Below are positions 1 through 8,673 of a stretch of 64,000 bases of DNA, piece by piece. The notes below the pieces were generated by a model. The model saw only the letters and a program-made list of their open reading frames with translations. It was not told the DNA's origin and made no database searches. Source of the stretch: Actinomyces massiliensis 4401292 (lineage in GTDB: Bacteria > Actinomycetota > Actinomycetes > Actinomycetales > Actinomycetaceae); assembly GCF_000269805.1 (NCBI RefSeq), contig NZ_JH711481.1, forward strand, positions 980,569 through 1,044,568, read 5' to 3'. Position 1 is the first letter of the stretch. Every line of letters begins with the position of its first letter. Position numbers and translations under genes: made by a program.

Positions 1-345
1 AATGTGATCAATTCAATAAATGGGGTTGGCGGTTTGGTTGAAGAGTTTCAGAAGCCTCTTGGGCTCGGAATCGAAGGTGCTTCATCGAAGAATATGCCGA
101 AGAATATGGCGCTGCGAGATGCTATTCGCGATCCTCAACAGCTCAAGTGTGCCGGTATTGACTTGGCGAAAGGTGCAGGGAAGTGTGCGATGTTTGCTGC
201 CGAGGCTTTCGCTGTGACTGTAGTCGGGACGGCGCTATTGGCTCGCGTTGGCGCCGAGGATGATATGGATGGTGAGGATGATGGGGAGGCGTCTGTGGAA
301 GGTGGTGATGAGGAGATGTTTGGTCGTGAAATCATCGAAGAGTAA
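1..345 (+). CDS. Hypothetical protein, probably 3' part of a gene cut by the window edge
   Basis: The reading frame is open to the left edge and ends at a TAA at 343-345. The first possible start inside the window is a GTG at position 4, but nothing upstream can be judged, so this may be only the C-terminal part. About 113 residues are visible: a hydrophobic stretch near residues 60-80 (AAEAFAVTVVGTALLARVG), then a very acidic Asp/Glu/Gly-rich tail. I recognise no family. Its base composition is lower in GC than the helicase-like gene that follows, hinting at an accessory gene. It is followed by about 420 bp without a gene that holds two different tandem repeats. Confidence 0.45.
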   Translation, partial: NVINSINGVGGLVEEFQKPLGLGIEGASSKNMPKNMALRDAIRDPQQLKCAGIDLAKGAGKCAMFAAEAFAVTVVGTALLARVGAEDDMDGEDDGEASVEGGDEEMFGREIIEE

Positions 346-443
346 TAAGAATGTTTGCGCCGCCGCTCTTCGGTTCGTGCTCGCATATTGGTTTGGCGGT
401 CTTTTCGCGTCCGCCGGCTGGTCTGCACCGCCCGGACTCGTCC

Positions 444-546
444 GACCGATTTCGAGCCGGAAGCGGACCGATCTCGATGCGGTTTGCGACCGATCTCGGC
501 GCGGAGTACGACCGATCTCGAGCCGGAAGTGGACCGATCTCGGCGG
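444..546 (+). repeat. 22-bp repeat array A (5 units)
   Basis: Five head-to-tail units start at 444, 466, 488, 510 and 532, an exact 22-bp period. Each unit is GACCGATCTCG followed by a variable part around CGGA. The first core has one change (GACCGATTTCG) and the last unit ends right after the core. The core contains a 4+4 bp inverted repeat, CCGA-TC-TCGG. The array sits in the gap before the helicase-like gene. The same family recurs at seven other places in the window. Confidence 0.9.
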
Positions 547-555
547 CTTTGGGGC

Positions 556-640
556 GCGCGTCCGCTCGCATCCTGCGCGTCCGCTCGCATCCTGCGCGTC
601 CGCTCGCCTTCTGCGCCATCTGCGCGTCCGCTCGCGTCCT
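556..640 (+). repeat. 19-bp tandem repeat next to array A
   Basis: Four copies of a 19-bp unit beginning GCGCGTCCGCTCGC start at 556, 575, 594 and 622; the last two are separated by a 9-bp partial copy. The repeat is unrelated to the 22-bp family and was seen only here. Together with array A it fills most of the gap 346-765; no coding sequence is supported in that gap. Confidence 0.8.
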
Positions 641-765
641 GCGCCGCCCGAGTGCTGCGCATAGTTGCGCATAGTGCTGCATCTCCCAATATCCCAGCGG
701 GACAGGTGCGACCCGCCCCGGAGCGTCTGCGCCCTTCGGCGCCCTCCTGCCGATATGTTGGGGAT

Positions 766-3700
766 ATGACGCCTTCACTCTTCTCATTCGGACGCAGCCG
801 GCGTCGCGCGAGCGACCCGCCGGCTCAGCCCGAAGGCGTTGCGGCATCCACTCCGTCGCCGCCCGAACCCAGCGAGGAGCCGGAGCCGCCCGCCGAGCCC
901 CCGGCGCCCCCGGTGTCCCCGGAGCGCCGTGCACTGGTGGAGAACGCCTTGACCGCCTGGCGCGACGAGCTCATCGACCTCGGGGGAGCCTCGAGTCTGG
1001 ATGACATCTCGTTGCTCGACGCCGTTGTGGATCTCACGAACGCCCACCCCTCCGGGCTGGCGCAGCTCTACGCCGGGCGCCCCACGCACCTGGGCAATCT
1101 CGTGCGCGAGCGCGAAGCCCTGGGGCAGGCCCGTCAGAGCCTGAAGGACGTCGCGGGGCACACGGATCTGCTGGCCCGCCAGTTCGGCGTCGCCCCCGTC
1201 TATCTCGCCATCGGCGTGGCGACCTGGACCGAGACCGTTCCGGCCGATGAGCCGGAGCCGCAGCTGTCCTTCCCCTTCACGCCGCGCTCTCGAGGCGCTG
1301 ATGCGGCGGGCGGCTCCGACTCCGATCCGGCCGGCCCGGTGAGCCCCGCCGCCCCGAGCCCGACGACTCCGGCCAGCCCCGCGAGCCCGGCGACTCCGAC
1401 CAGCCCGGCCAGCCCATCAAGCCCCGCCGCCCCGAGCCCGGCGAGCGCGGACGCCGGCATGTCCGCCTCCCGCCGCGCCGCCAGGGCCGCGCAGTACGAC
1501 AGCGCCTCCAGCAGCCGAATGATCGTGCGCAATGTCAACGCCCCCGTGCTGCTGCGCCCCGTGCGACTGTCCAGCGCCACCGCGGAGGCCTCGCTCACCC
1601 TGGACCCGTCCATCGAGGTCAACCCGGTGCTCATTCGGGCACTGCACCGCTACGGCTCGACCACCGATGTCGAGGCCATCGCGCACGCCGCCCTGTCCGC
1701 CGAGGGCTTCACCCCGCGGGCCGCGCTGGCGCGCATCGGGGGCCTGGGGCGGGAGTACCTTCCCGGCTTCGAGATGCACGAGCGCCTCGTCGTGGGCGCC
1801 TTCGTCCACCCGGGTCAGGCACTCGTGGAGGACTTCGACGCCACCATCGAGCGCGCCCGCACCTCCGCGCTCGTCGCCGCGCTCGCCGGGGACGAGATCG
1901 CCCGCGAAGCGCTCGACGTCGAGCTGCCCGCCTCCCGAGCCGAGGACCGCGCCCCCGAGGCCGAGCGCGGCGCCGGCGATCTCGATCCCGCGCAGCTCGA
2001 CGCCGTCGAGGCCGTCGGCTCGGGCGCCTCGCTGCTGCTGGACGCCCCTCCCGGATCCGACGTCGCCGCGTCCCTGGCCGCCGTCGCCGCCGACGCCGCC
2101 GCCTCGGGCCGCACCGTGCTGCATGTGCCCGCCACCAGCGCCGACGGGCACGCCGTCGCGGATGCGCTGCGCGACCTGGGCCTGGGCGACATCGTGCTGG
2201 ACCTGACCGAGGACGCCGCCTGGCGCCGTCACGCGGGCGAGGGCATCAAGGAGGCGCTCGGCGTCGTCCCGCCCGACCTCGACGTCGCCGCCATCGTCGA
2301 TATGCGCGAGCGCCTGATGTCCGTGCGCACGCGCCTGACCCGCTACGTCGGGGCGCTCCACCAGCGCCGCGAGCCCTGGGGGGTCTCCGCCTACGACGCC
2401 CTGCAGAAGCTCGCCGACCTCACTACCGGGCGCGTGCGCGCCCGCACCAAGGAGCGGGTCGCGCCCGGGCGCCTCGAACGCCTCGACGACTCCGGGCGCG
2501 CCCGTGCCGTGGCACTCCTGACCCGCGCTCACATGCTGGGCGTCTTCTCCCCGCGGACCAGGGCGTCGGCCTGGAACGGCATCTCGATCACCGATATCGA
2601 CGAGGCCACCGACGTGCTCGCGCAGCTGGCCCGGCTCGCCGATGACCTGCTGCCGACCGTTCAGCGGCACATCGAGGAGGCCGCCGAGGGGACCGGTCTG
2701 ACCCCCGCCTCCACTCTCGCCGACTGGTGCGAGCAGCTCGACATGCTCGACGGCGTGCGCGACTCCCTCGACATCTTCATCCCCGAGGTCTTCGAGCGCT
2801 CCGCCGCCGACCTGGTCATCGCCACGGCCTCCAGGCGGTGGCGCGAGGAGCGCGACATCGAGATGAGCTCCTCGACCCGTCGCCGCTTCATCAGGCAGGC
2901 CAAGGACCTGGTGCGCCCCGGGCGCGATGTGAGCGACCTGCACGCGGAACTGGTCAAGGTCCAGCAGCGCCGCGAGATCTGGCGCCGCCACGATCCCGAC
3001 GGCGGCTGGCCCACCCTGCCGCCCGGACTGGACGAGATGAAGGCGGTGGCCGCCCGGGCCCGGCGGGCCGTCGCCGAGGTCCAGCCCGTGCTCGGGCGTG
3101 CGCAGGACTCCCCGGAGCTGATGAGCATGCCTCTGGGTGACCTCGAGACCCGTGCGCGCGACCTGGCCGACGACGACACCACGGCCCAGATCCTTCCCGA
3201 GCTCGGCCGTCTCACGACGCAGCTCGACGAGCTGGGCCTGGTGCCGCTGGCCGAGGACCTGGCCGACCGGGCGATCGACTCGGGTCAGATCGAGGATGAG
3301 CTCACCTACTGCTGGTGGTCCTCGCTGCTGGCTCAGATCCTGCGCGACGACTCCGCCCTGGGCGGGCTCGATGTGCACGCCCTCAATGACCTGGCCGACT
3401 CGCTGCGCGAGCTGGACGCCGCCCAGGCCGACTCCCTGGCGGCGCCCGTGGCCCACGCCTGCGCCGGTCGGGTGCGGGCCGCCATTGAGGCGGACAAGGA
3501 GGATGCGCGCGAGCTGTACCGCGCCCTGTCCCGCGACGACGGCGTGCCGCTGCGCGACATCATCGCCGCTCACCGCGTCGCCATGGTGGCCAAGCCGGTG
3601 TGGATCGTTCCGCCTACGCTCGTTCCCCAGGTGCTGAGCCCGGAGGCCGTCGTCGACCTGGCGGTCCTGGATGCGAGCGCCCACATGCCGGTCGCGCAGG

Positions 3701-5259
3701 TGATGCCGGCCTTCGTGCGGGCCGAGCAGGTCCTGGTCGTGGGGGATCCGCGGCGGGCGACCACCGGCCTGGCCGCCGAGCTCGGGCCGCTGCTGCCCAG
3801 CGTCACTCTGCCCACCGGTCGCAACACGCTGGATTCGAGGATCGCCGCCTTCCTGGCGACCAACGGCTACGAGGGCGTCGTCGAGGCCGTGCCCGCCCCG
3901 CCGGGCACCTCCAATCTCTCCCTCGAGCTCGTCGACGGGCGCGGCATGCCGGCCCCCGGGGAGATGGCCGTGGAGTCGGTGCCGACCGAGGTCGATCGCG
4001 TCGTCGACCTGGTCATCGACCATGCGCTGAGCCACCCCGAGAGATCCCTGGCGGTCGTGGCGCTCAACTCCAGGCACGCCGAGGAGATACGCAGGGCCAC
4101 GGCCAACGCCGCAGCCGGGTCCGCGGCCCTGGACGAGTTTTTCGCGGCGGGGATCGCCGAGCCCTTCGTCGTCGTGGACCTGTCCGAGGCGCGCTCGCTG
4201 CGCCGGGACCACGCCATCATCTCCGTCGGCTACGCCAAGACGCCGCACGGCCGGACCATTCACAGCTTCGGTGCCGTCTCCCAGGCCGGGGGAATGGTGG
4301 GGCTCGTGGAGGCGCTGTGCGTCTCCCGCAATCGAGCGCAGGTCGTCTCCTGCCTGGGACCCGACGACCTCGATCCCGAGCGGCTGCATGCTCCGGGGGC
4401 CAGGCTGCTGCGCGAGGTGCTGCTGCGCGCCTCGGGGTCGGACGCCGTGGAGGTCGAGGACGCCGCAACGCCCGATCGGCTCCTGGTGGACCTCGCCGAG
4501 CACCTGTGGCGCAAGGGCCTGGAGGTGGTGCCCCGCTACGGCGTGCCCGGCGGCCCTCACATCCCCCTGGCCATCGGCCACCCCGACTACCCCGGCGAGC
4601 TGTTCGTGGCGGTGCTGACCGACGACGACGCCTATGTGGCCGAGCCGAGCCTGCGGCGTCGTGACCGTCACTGGGTGGAGCGCCTCCAGCACCGAGGATG
4701 GCTGGTGCACACGGCGTTCTCGGCCGGCGTCTTCGTGGACCCCGAGGCCGAGGCACGGCGGGTCGAGGCCCTGGTGCTGTCGGTCCTCACCGAGCGCTCC
4801 GCGGCGGAGCAGGCGCCCCCCGAGCCGCAGATTCCGGCGCACCTGGAGGAGACGGCGTCACCGCCCCCGCCCAGGAGTCCGGATGATACGGAGGAGGTGG
4901 CACCGCCCCCGCCCATCACAGGCGGCGGAGATGGCAGAGCCGGCTCAGACCGTGCAGACGGTACAGAGCGCGGGGACGACCGGCTGAGGATGAACGAGAC
5001 GAGTGACCGGATGGGGCCGGAGATGTCCGCCCCGACTGTCGGTCCCCGTCGGGCTCAGCGGCCTCCGATCGCCGAGGGCCTGCCGTTGCAGGCGTACTCC
5101 GACGACCAGCTCGACGACATGATGGTGTGGATACGCTCCGATGGCGTGCAGCGCGATGAGCAGACCGAGGTCGAGGAGCTGCGGGCGGCGCTCGCGCTGA
5201 CGCGCAACGGCGCAGGCATCAGTGCCGTGCTGTCCAATGCGGTGCGGCGAACCCGGTGA
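766..5259 (+). CDS. Large degenerate superfamily-1 helicase-like protein with C-terminal Vsr-like nuclease domain
   Basis: A 1497-residue protein. The frame is open further upstream, but that part reads through repeat DNA; the ATG at 766 is preferred because a TATGTT hexamer ends 6 nt before it (leaderless geometry). The order of motifs follows actinobacterial AAA/DEAD-like helicases of the DUF4011/RecD2-related group. A Pro/Ala/Ser-rich linker lies around residues 195-235. Around residue 426 the Walker A region reads DAPPGSDVAAS instead of GPPGTGKS; around 963 the Walker B region reads DLAVLDASAH; GDPRR lies near 993; a late motif with PHGRTIHSFG follows. The last 250 residues contain a block (VPRYGVPGG ... 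HPDYPGELFVAVLTDDD ... RRDRHWVERLQHRGW) like the Vsr/DUF559 nuclease fold. Both nucleotide-binding motifs lack the usual Lys and Glu, so ATPase activity is doubtful. The stop overlaps the next start (GTGA). Confidence 0.8.
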   Translation: MTPSLFSFGRSRRRASDPPAQPEGVAASTPSPPEPSEEPEPPAEPPAPPVSPERRALVENALTAWRDELIDLGGASSLDDISLLDAVVDLTNAHPSGLAQLYAGRPTHLGNLVREREALGQARQSLKDVAGHTDLLARQFGVAPVYLAIGVATWTETVPADEPEPQLSFPFTPRSRGADAAGGSDSDPAGPVSPAAPSPTTPASPASPATPTSPASPSSPAAPSPASADAGMSASRRAARAAQYDSASSSRMIVRNVNAPVLLRPVRLSSATAEASLTLDPSIEVNPVLIRALHRYGSTTDVEAIAHAALSAEGFTPRAALARIGGLGREYLPGFEMHERLVVGAFVHPGQALVEDFDATIERARTSALVAALAGDEIAREALDVELPASRAEDRAPEAERGAGDLDPAQLDAVEAVGSGASLLLDAPPGSDVAASLAAVAADAAASGRTVLHVPATSADGHAVADALRDLGLGDIVLDLTEDAAWRRHAGEGIKEALGVVPPDLDVAAIVDMRERLMSVRTRLTRYVGALHQRREPWGVSAYDALQKLADLTTGRVRARTKERVAPGRLERLDDSGRARAVALLTRAHMLGVFSPRTRASAWNGISITDIDEATDVLAQLARLADDLLPTVQRHIEEAAEGTGLTPASTLADWCEQLDMLDGVRDSLDIFIPEVFERSAADLVIATASRRWREERDIEMSSSTRRRFIRQAKDLVRPGRDVSDLHAELVKVQQRREIWRRHDPDGGWPTLPPGLDEMKAVAARARRAVAEVQPVLGRAQDSPELMSMPLGDLETRARDLADDDTTAQILPELGRLTTQLDELGLVPLAEDLADRAIDSGQIEDELTYCWWSSLLAQILRDDSALGGLDVHALNDLADSLRELDAAQADSLAAPVAHACAGRVRAAIEADKEDARELYRALSRDDGVPLRDIIAAHRVAMVAKPVWIVPPTLVPQVLSPEAVVDLAVLDASAHMPVAQVMPAFVRAEQVLVVGDPRRATTGLAAELGPLLPSVTLPTGRNTLDSRIAAFLATNGYEGVVEAVPAPPGTSNLSLELVDGRGMPAPGEMAVESVPTEVDRVVDLVIDHALSHPERSLAVVALNSRHAEEIRRATANAAAGSAALDEFFAAGIAEPFVVVDLSEARSLRRDHAIISVGYAKTPHGRTIHSFGAVSQAGGMVGLVEALCVSRNRAQVVSCLGPDDLDPERLHAPGARLLREVLLRASGSDAVEVEDAATPDRLLVDLAEHLWRKGLEVVPRYGVPGGPHIPLAIGHPDYPGELFVAVLTDDDAYVAEPSLRRRDRHWVERLQHRGWLVHTAFSAGVFVDPEAEARRVEALVLSVLTERSAAEQAPPEPQIPAHLEETASPPPPRSPDDTEEVAPPPPITGGGDGRAGSDRADGTERGDDRLRMNETSDRMGPEMSAPTVGPRRAQRPPIAEGLPLQAYSDDQLDDMMVWIRSDGVQRDEQTEVEELRAALALTRNGAGISAVLSNAVRRTR

Positions 5260-5480
5260 GCGCTCGACGGCGTGCGGTGGCGCTCTCGCCGCAGGACCGG
5301 GAGCGGATCGCGCGCGGTGAACTCCCGGAGGCGGACGCCGAGGTCGAGCGCCGTCGGGGTCTCGATGCTCTGACGGATGCGCTCGCGCGAGACGGCGGGG
5401 CGCTCGGGCCGCAGGACGACGGCGGTGCGATCGCCAACGACGCCCGACTCCTGCGCGAGGTTCCCCCGCACTGGGGCTGA
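5256..5480 (+). CDS. Small conserved-looking protein coupled to the helicase-like gene
   Basis: A 74-residue, charged, probably cytoplasmic protein (begins MSARRRAVALSPQDRERI). Its GTG start overlaps the stop of the preceding large gene in a GTGA arrangement, which argues for translational coupling and for a real gene. I recognise no domain. A partner or accessory role for the helicase-like protein is inferred from position only. It ends convergently with the tetR-type gene 16 bp away. Confidence 0.6.
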   Translation: MSARRRAVALSPQDRERIARGELPEADAEVERRRGLDALTDALARDGGALGPQDDGGAIANDARLLREVPPHWG

Positions 5481-5495
5481 TCGCCGGATTCTCAG

Positions 5496-6233
5496 TCAGC
5501 CTGCGGCGGCGCGGACGAGCGGTTCTGAAGGCGCAGAAGATGCACTGGGACCGGCCGAATCAGCCGAATCGGCATGCGCATCGTCGTCCGCATTCTGGGT
5601 GGCGTGGGTGGGCGGCACCGCCGGGACGCCGTGCTCCGGGATGTCCGCGCCCACCGCGCGCAGCACGAAGGTGTCCAGGGCCTCGAGGTAGGCGGTGCGG
5701 GCGGTCGGCTCCGTCGGCGTCGGGCGCCCGCCCATGACGCAGGCGTGCACGAGCGGGATGACCTGAGCCGGGTCCTGGGGCGGGATCGCCTCGGTGGCGA
5801 CGGCGTCGGTGAGGATCTGGGCGAGCATCTGCGCCATGAGTCCGGCATGTGCGCGCAGACGACCGGCCGTTCCGCGCGAGACCGAGTTCGCCAGCGGGCC
5901 GGTGGAGGGGAAGTGGAAGTGCCGTTTGAGCAGGGCCTGCTGGCGCACGTAGACGCGCAACCTGTCGATGGGATCCTCGACGCCGGCCAGCGAGGCGGAG
6001 AGCTCTTCGGCATAGCGGGCCGTCTCATGCTCCATGAACGCCAGGAGGAGATCCTCCTTGTCCGCGAAGTGGTTGTAGACCGCGGTGCGCCCGACACCGG
6101 CGTGCGCGGCGACGTCCGACAGGGTGATCTTGTCGAAGGAGTGCTTGGCCATCAGCTCCGCGAGGGCGTCGAACAGGGCGGTCCGTGTTCGTTCGCGGTG
6201 CTCGGCGAGTGAACTTCCCATGATCTTCGGCAT
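5496..6233 (-). CDS. TetR/AcrR family transcriptional regulator
   Basis: A 245-residue protein. Residues 10-60 form a typical TetR DNA-binding domain (ALFDALAELMAKHSFDKITL, then a helix-turn-helix ending VGRTAVYNHFADKEDLL). The C-terminal ligand-binding half is not assignable to a ligand class, and the last 40 residues are a low-complexity Ala/Asp/Ser tail. The start at 6233 has a TAGGGT hexamer 6 nt upstream. A DtxR/IdeR-like sequence overlaps that hexamer. The regulated target is not obvious, since the neighbours are transcribed independently. Confidence 0.9.
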   Translation of the reverse strand: MPKIMGSSLAEHRERTRTALFDALAELMAKHSFDKITLSDVAAHAGVGRTAVYNHFADKEDLLLAFMEHETARYAEELSASLAGVEDPIDRLRVYVRQQALLKRHFHFPSTGPLANSVSRGTAGRLRAHAGLMAQMLAQILTDAVATEAIPPQDPAQVIPLVHACVMGGRPTPTEPTARTAYLEALDTFVLRAVGADIPEHGVPAVPPTHATQNADDDAHADSADSAGPSASSAPSEPLVRAAAG

Positions 6234-6251
6234 GAGGCCACCCTAACCTAC
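6233..6251 (-). promoter_or_regulatory. Candidate DtxR/IdeR iron box over the tetR-type promoter
   Basis: Read on the minus strand the site is GTAGGTTAGGGTGGCCTCA, matching the DtxR/IdeR consensus TTAGGTTAGGCTAACCTAA at 14 of 19 positions, including an uninterrupted TAGGTTAGG. It covers the -10-like TAGGGT, so binding would block transcription. The assignment is inference from the consensus alone. Confidence 0.35.
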
Positions 6252-6293
6252 GAGGTGACGGAATCGCGATAACCGTCATAAAGGAGGTGCTCT

Positions 6294-6797
6294 TCATGAT
6301 GCCGCAGTGGCTGCGGCGCGGATCGCCGCCAGAATGGGCAGGTCGGCCGGCAGCCAGGGCAGCGAATCGAGCTCCTCCCATGCGACCCATCGCACCGACT
6401 CGTGCGCGGCGCCGGCTTGCGGACGACTGTCCGGGACGGTCGGCTCCGCGAGCCACACGCGCATCCGATACCCGTGCAGGACGGGCCAGGCGGGGGCGTC
6501 GTCGTCGGGGAAGTCCTGGGCGCGATGGGCGGCGCCGGGTGCTGGGGCCGCCACGGCCAGGTCGTGGGGCGGACGAACCTCGTCTCCGAGGGTGACGACC
6601 AGGTCGAGCTCTTCGGCCAGCTCGCGGATCAGGGCCCGGGTCGGCGTCTCACCCGGCTCGACCTTGCCGCCGGGCAGCTCGTACTGGCCGGCGTGCTCGG
6701 CCGGGTAGGAGCGGGCTGCGCACAGCATGGCGGTGGGGCGGACCAGGGAATCCACGACGGCGGCGGCCACGACGAGCCGCGAGGAACGGGCGGTCAT
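6294..6797 (-). CDS. Nudix hydrolase (MutT-like, 8-oxo-dGTPase type)
   Basis: A 167-residue protein starting MTARSSRLVVAAAVV. A longer frame reaches 6905, but the ATG at 6797 has a TAGAGT hexamer 7 nt upstream and is the start at which family similarity begins. The Nudix box is complete (GKVEPGE ... RELAEEL), matching G-x5-E-x7-REUxEExGU. Small MutT-type enzymes hydrolyse oxidised or non-canonical nucleoside triphosphates; the exact substrate cannot be read from sequence. It is divergent from the M50-like gene at 6914. Confidence 0.85.
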   Translation of the reverse strand: MTARSSRLVVAAAVVDSLVRPTAMLCAARSYPAEHAGQYELPGGKVEPGETPTRALIRELAEELDLVVTLGDEVRPPHDLAVAAPAPGAAHRAQDFPDDDAPAWPVLHGYRMRVWLAEPTVPDSRPQAGAAHESVRWVAWEELDSLPWLPADLPILAAIRAAATAAS

Positions 6798-6913
6798 GCC
6801 AGGCACTCTAGCGCCGCTGCCTCCAGTGTCATGCGTCGAGATCGGAAGCAGGAGGCGTTGGAAAACAGCTGGAGCACAGCCGCAGACAACCCGGATCTGG
6901 CACACTTCCCGCC

Positions 6914-7648
6914 GTGAACATCGACTGGAGCTCCTGGTGGTCCGACACCCTCACTCGCCCCCTGTCCAATGTCGCCTCGGGGCAGCGCGCCCTGTGGATC
7001 GCTCTGGCGGTTCTAGCGCTGGTGCTGGCCTTCCCGACGGCGCGGCGCTGGGGGCGCACTCTGGTCACCATCGTGCATGAGGCCGCGCATGCCGGAGCCG
7101 GCATGCTCGTGGGCCGCAAGTTCAAGGGCTTCGTCGTGGAGAAGAACCTCGCCGGTCATGCCGTGACCGCGGGCAGGGAACGCGGCCCCGGGCGCGTCTT
7201 CACGACGTGGGCGGGCTACCCGGCTCCCGCGGTGCTCGGCGCCGTCGTGACCCTGGCCGCCCTGGGAGGGTGGAGCGGCCTTGTCCTCCTCCTGGCCGCA
7301 GTGGCACTCGTCGTGCTCCTGGTCATGTCCCGCTCGGTGCGCACGGTGCTCCTGGTCGCGCTCGTCGGGGGACTCGTGTTCGCCCTGTGGTGGTGGGGGG
7401 ACGCCCTGGCCGGCATCCCACTGCGCGCCGGCGTCGTCGCGGGAGTCGGACTGGCGCTGCTCGTGGGCGCTTGGGATTCTCTGCGCGATGTGGCCGCCTC
7501 GCGGGACAATGCGCAGGATCATCGTGCACTCGCGGCGCTCACCGGGGTGCCCGCCGGCCTGTGGCTGGTCACCTGGTTCCTCGTCGATGCCGCCGCGACC
7601 GGCGTGGTGGCGTGGAGCATATGGGCGGCACTGACGGCACTGACGTGA
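6914..7648 (+). CDS. M50B-like membrane peptidase family protein
   Basis: A 244-residue integral membrane protein with a GTG start and 5-6 predicted membrane segments. Near residue 56 it carries HEAAH (within TIVHEAAHAGAG), the zinc-binding HExxH motif of M50 site-2-type peptidases, placed after the first hydrophobic segment as in actinobacterial peptidase M50B-like proteins. A second metal ligand (the usual C-terminal Asp motif) is not obvious, so catalytic activity is uncertain. CACACT lies 7 nt before the start, consistent with a leaderless transcript. It stands alone between divergent and convergent neighbours. Confidence 0.75.
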   Translation: MNIDWSSWWSDTLTRPLSNVASGQRALWIALAVLALVLAFPTARRWGRTLVTIVHEAAHAGAGMLVGRKFKGFVVEKNLAGHAVTAGRERGPGRVFTTWAGYPAPAVLGAVVTLAALGGWSGLVLLLAAVALVVLLVMSRSVRTVLLVALVGGLVFALWWWGDALAGIPLRAGVVAGVGLALLVGAWDSLRDVAASRDNAQDHRALAALTGVPAGLWLVTWFLVDAAATGVVAWSIWAALTALT

Positions 7649-7759
7649 GAGCCGAATGCGCCGGTGCCGCGCTGCCCGGCGGCCTCGTCGAGGGGCGTCC
7701 CGGCCCGGGGCCGGCTGACTCGGCAACCGGCTAACTCAGCGGCTCAGCGAATCAGCGAA

Positions 7760-8132
7760 TCAGTAACCCGCGTCGATGATCTCCTGCTCCCACGAGTGCA
7801 GGAGGGCGTCCGCCGCGTCGAGGCGACGCCGCTGCTCGGCGATCTGGTCGCCCAGTTCGGCCAGGAGTGCCCGAGCCCGCTTGATGCGCTCCTCGGCGCT
7901 GTCGGGCTCCTTGGCGGTGAGCATGCGACGGATCTGCTGAAGGGGGAAGCCGACGCCGCGCATGGTGACGACGATGTCAAGCTGGTCGAGCGTGGCCTGG
8001 TTGTAGCGGCGACGCCCGCCGGCGTCGCGCGGGATCGGGGGGGAGCAGGCCGGCGGACTCGTAGTAGCGCAGCGTCTCGATGCTCACGCCCGCCTGCGCG
8101 GCTGCCGCGCCGATGCCTACTTCCGCATCCAT
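7760..8132 (-). pseudogene. MerR family regulator, frameshifted in a run of seven G
   Basis: The N-terminal half (MDAEVGIGAAAAQAGVSIET, then LRYYESAGLLPP) is a MerR helix-turn-helix. The C-terminal half (MRGVGFPLQQIRRML ... LDAADALLHSWEQEI) is the MerR hinge and dimerisation helix, but in another frame. The frames switch at a run of seven G at 8037-8043 (plus strand). With six G the protein would read continuously through PIPRDAGGRRRYNQ, the expected MerR wing. It could be a sequencing or assembly error, a true pseudogene or a slippage-prone switch. The start overlaps the end of the upstream membrane-protein gene by 16 bp, so the two form an operon. Confidence 0.8.
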
Positions 8133-8476
8133 CCGAGGTACCACAGCGCCATGATGCCGGAGGCGAGCACTGCGCGGACTCCGTGGTGCAGCCAGACATT
8201 GCCCCCCTCGACCAGGGAGCCGTACAGGATCGGGGCGATCGAGCCCAGCACCAGCCCGATGACGACTGTGACGTGATGGCGCTTCAGAGCGCCCACCACC
8301 AGGCAGGCGGCGGCTGCCGCGAAGCAGAGGGCCGGAGCCGCCAGGGCGAGGGGCGCTACCGGATTCAGCGGAATGACGACTCCGAGAGCCGCCAGGAGCG
8401 CATTGAGCGCCGCATAGGACAGGACGAGGATGATCGAGACGACTGCGATGACTGGGTGACGAGACTGCATACGCAT
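8117..8476 (-). CDS. Small four-helix membrane protein upstream of merR-type gene
   Basis: A 119-residue protein (MRMQSRHPVIAVVSIILVLS) with four predicted membrane segments and a short cytoplasmic C-terminus (WYLGWMRK). The frame continues to 8665 but without a membrane-protein-like or conserved N-terminus, so the ATG at 8476 (or 8470) is preferred. I recognise no family. It overlaps the MerR-type gene, and MerR-regulated small membrane proteins are common, so joint regulation is inferred. Confidence 0.6.
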   Translation of the reverse strand: MRMQSRHPVIAVVSIILVLSYAALNALLAALGVVIPLNPVAPLALAAPALCFAAAAACLVVGALKRHHVTVVIGLVLGSIAPILYGSLVEGGNVWLHHGVRAVLASGIMALWYLGWMRK

Positions 8477-8673
8477 GCGAGTAGTCAACAACCTGAAGCG
8501 CGCACGAGGTCCAGGACACGGGCGGTCGGGCGCCACGACGGCGCGCGTGCGCCCGATACGCTGGGGCCACTCCGAATCGTCGACGCACACAGTCACACAC
8601 AAGCCACTCAGTACTCGTCTCAAGTACTCATCGCCACTCACCGCCACTCGTCCGACCTCACCCAAGGAGCATC

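Noticed and set aside
444-546. Repeat array A as a CRISPR array
   Set aside because: Period of 22 bp with 10-bp semi-conserved spacers is far too short, spacers are not unique, and no cas genes are present.
355-765. N-terminal extension of the helicase-like gene up to 355
   Set aside because: The extra 137 codons are translated repeat DNA (Arg/Ser/Asp-rich from the 22-bp and 19-bp arrays); the ATG at 766 has a -10 six bases upstream.
1417-4842. Long minus-strand open frame of 1141 codons opposite the helicase-like gene
   Set aside because: A shadow of high GC third positions; Gly/Val/Arg/His-rich with no domain signature and antisense to a well-supported gene.
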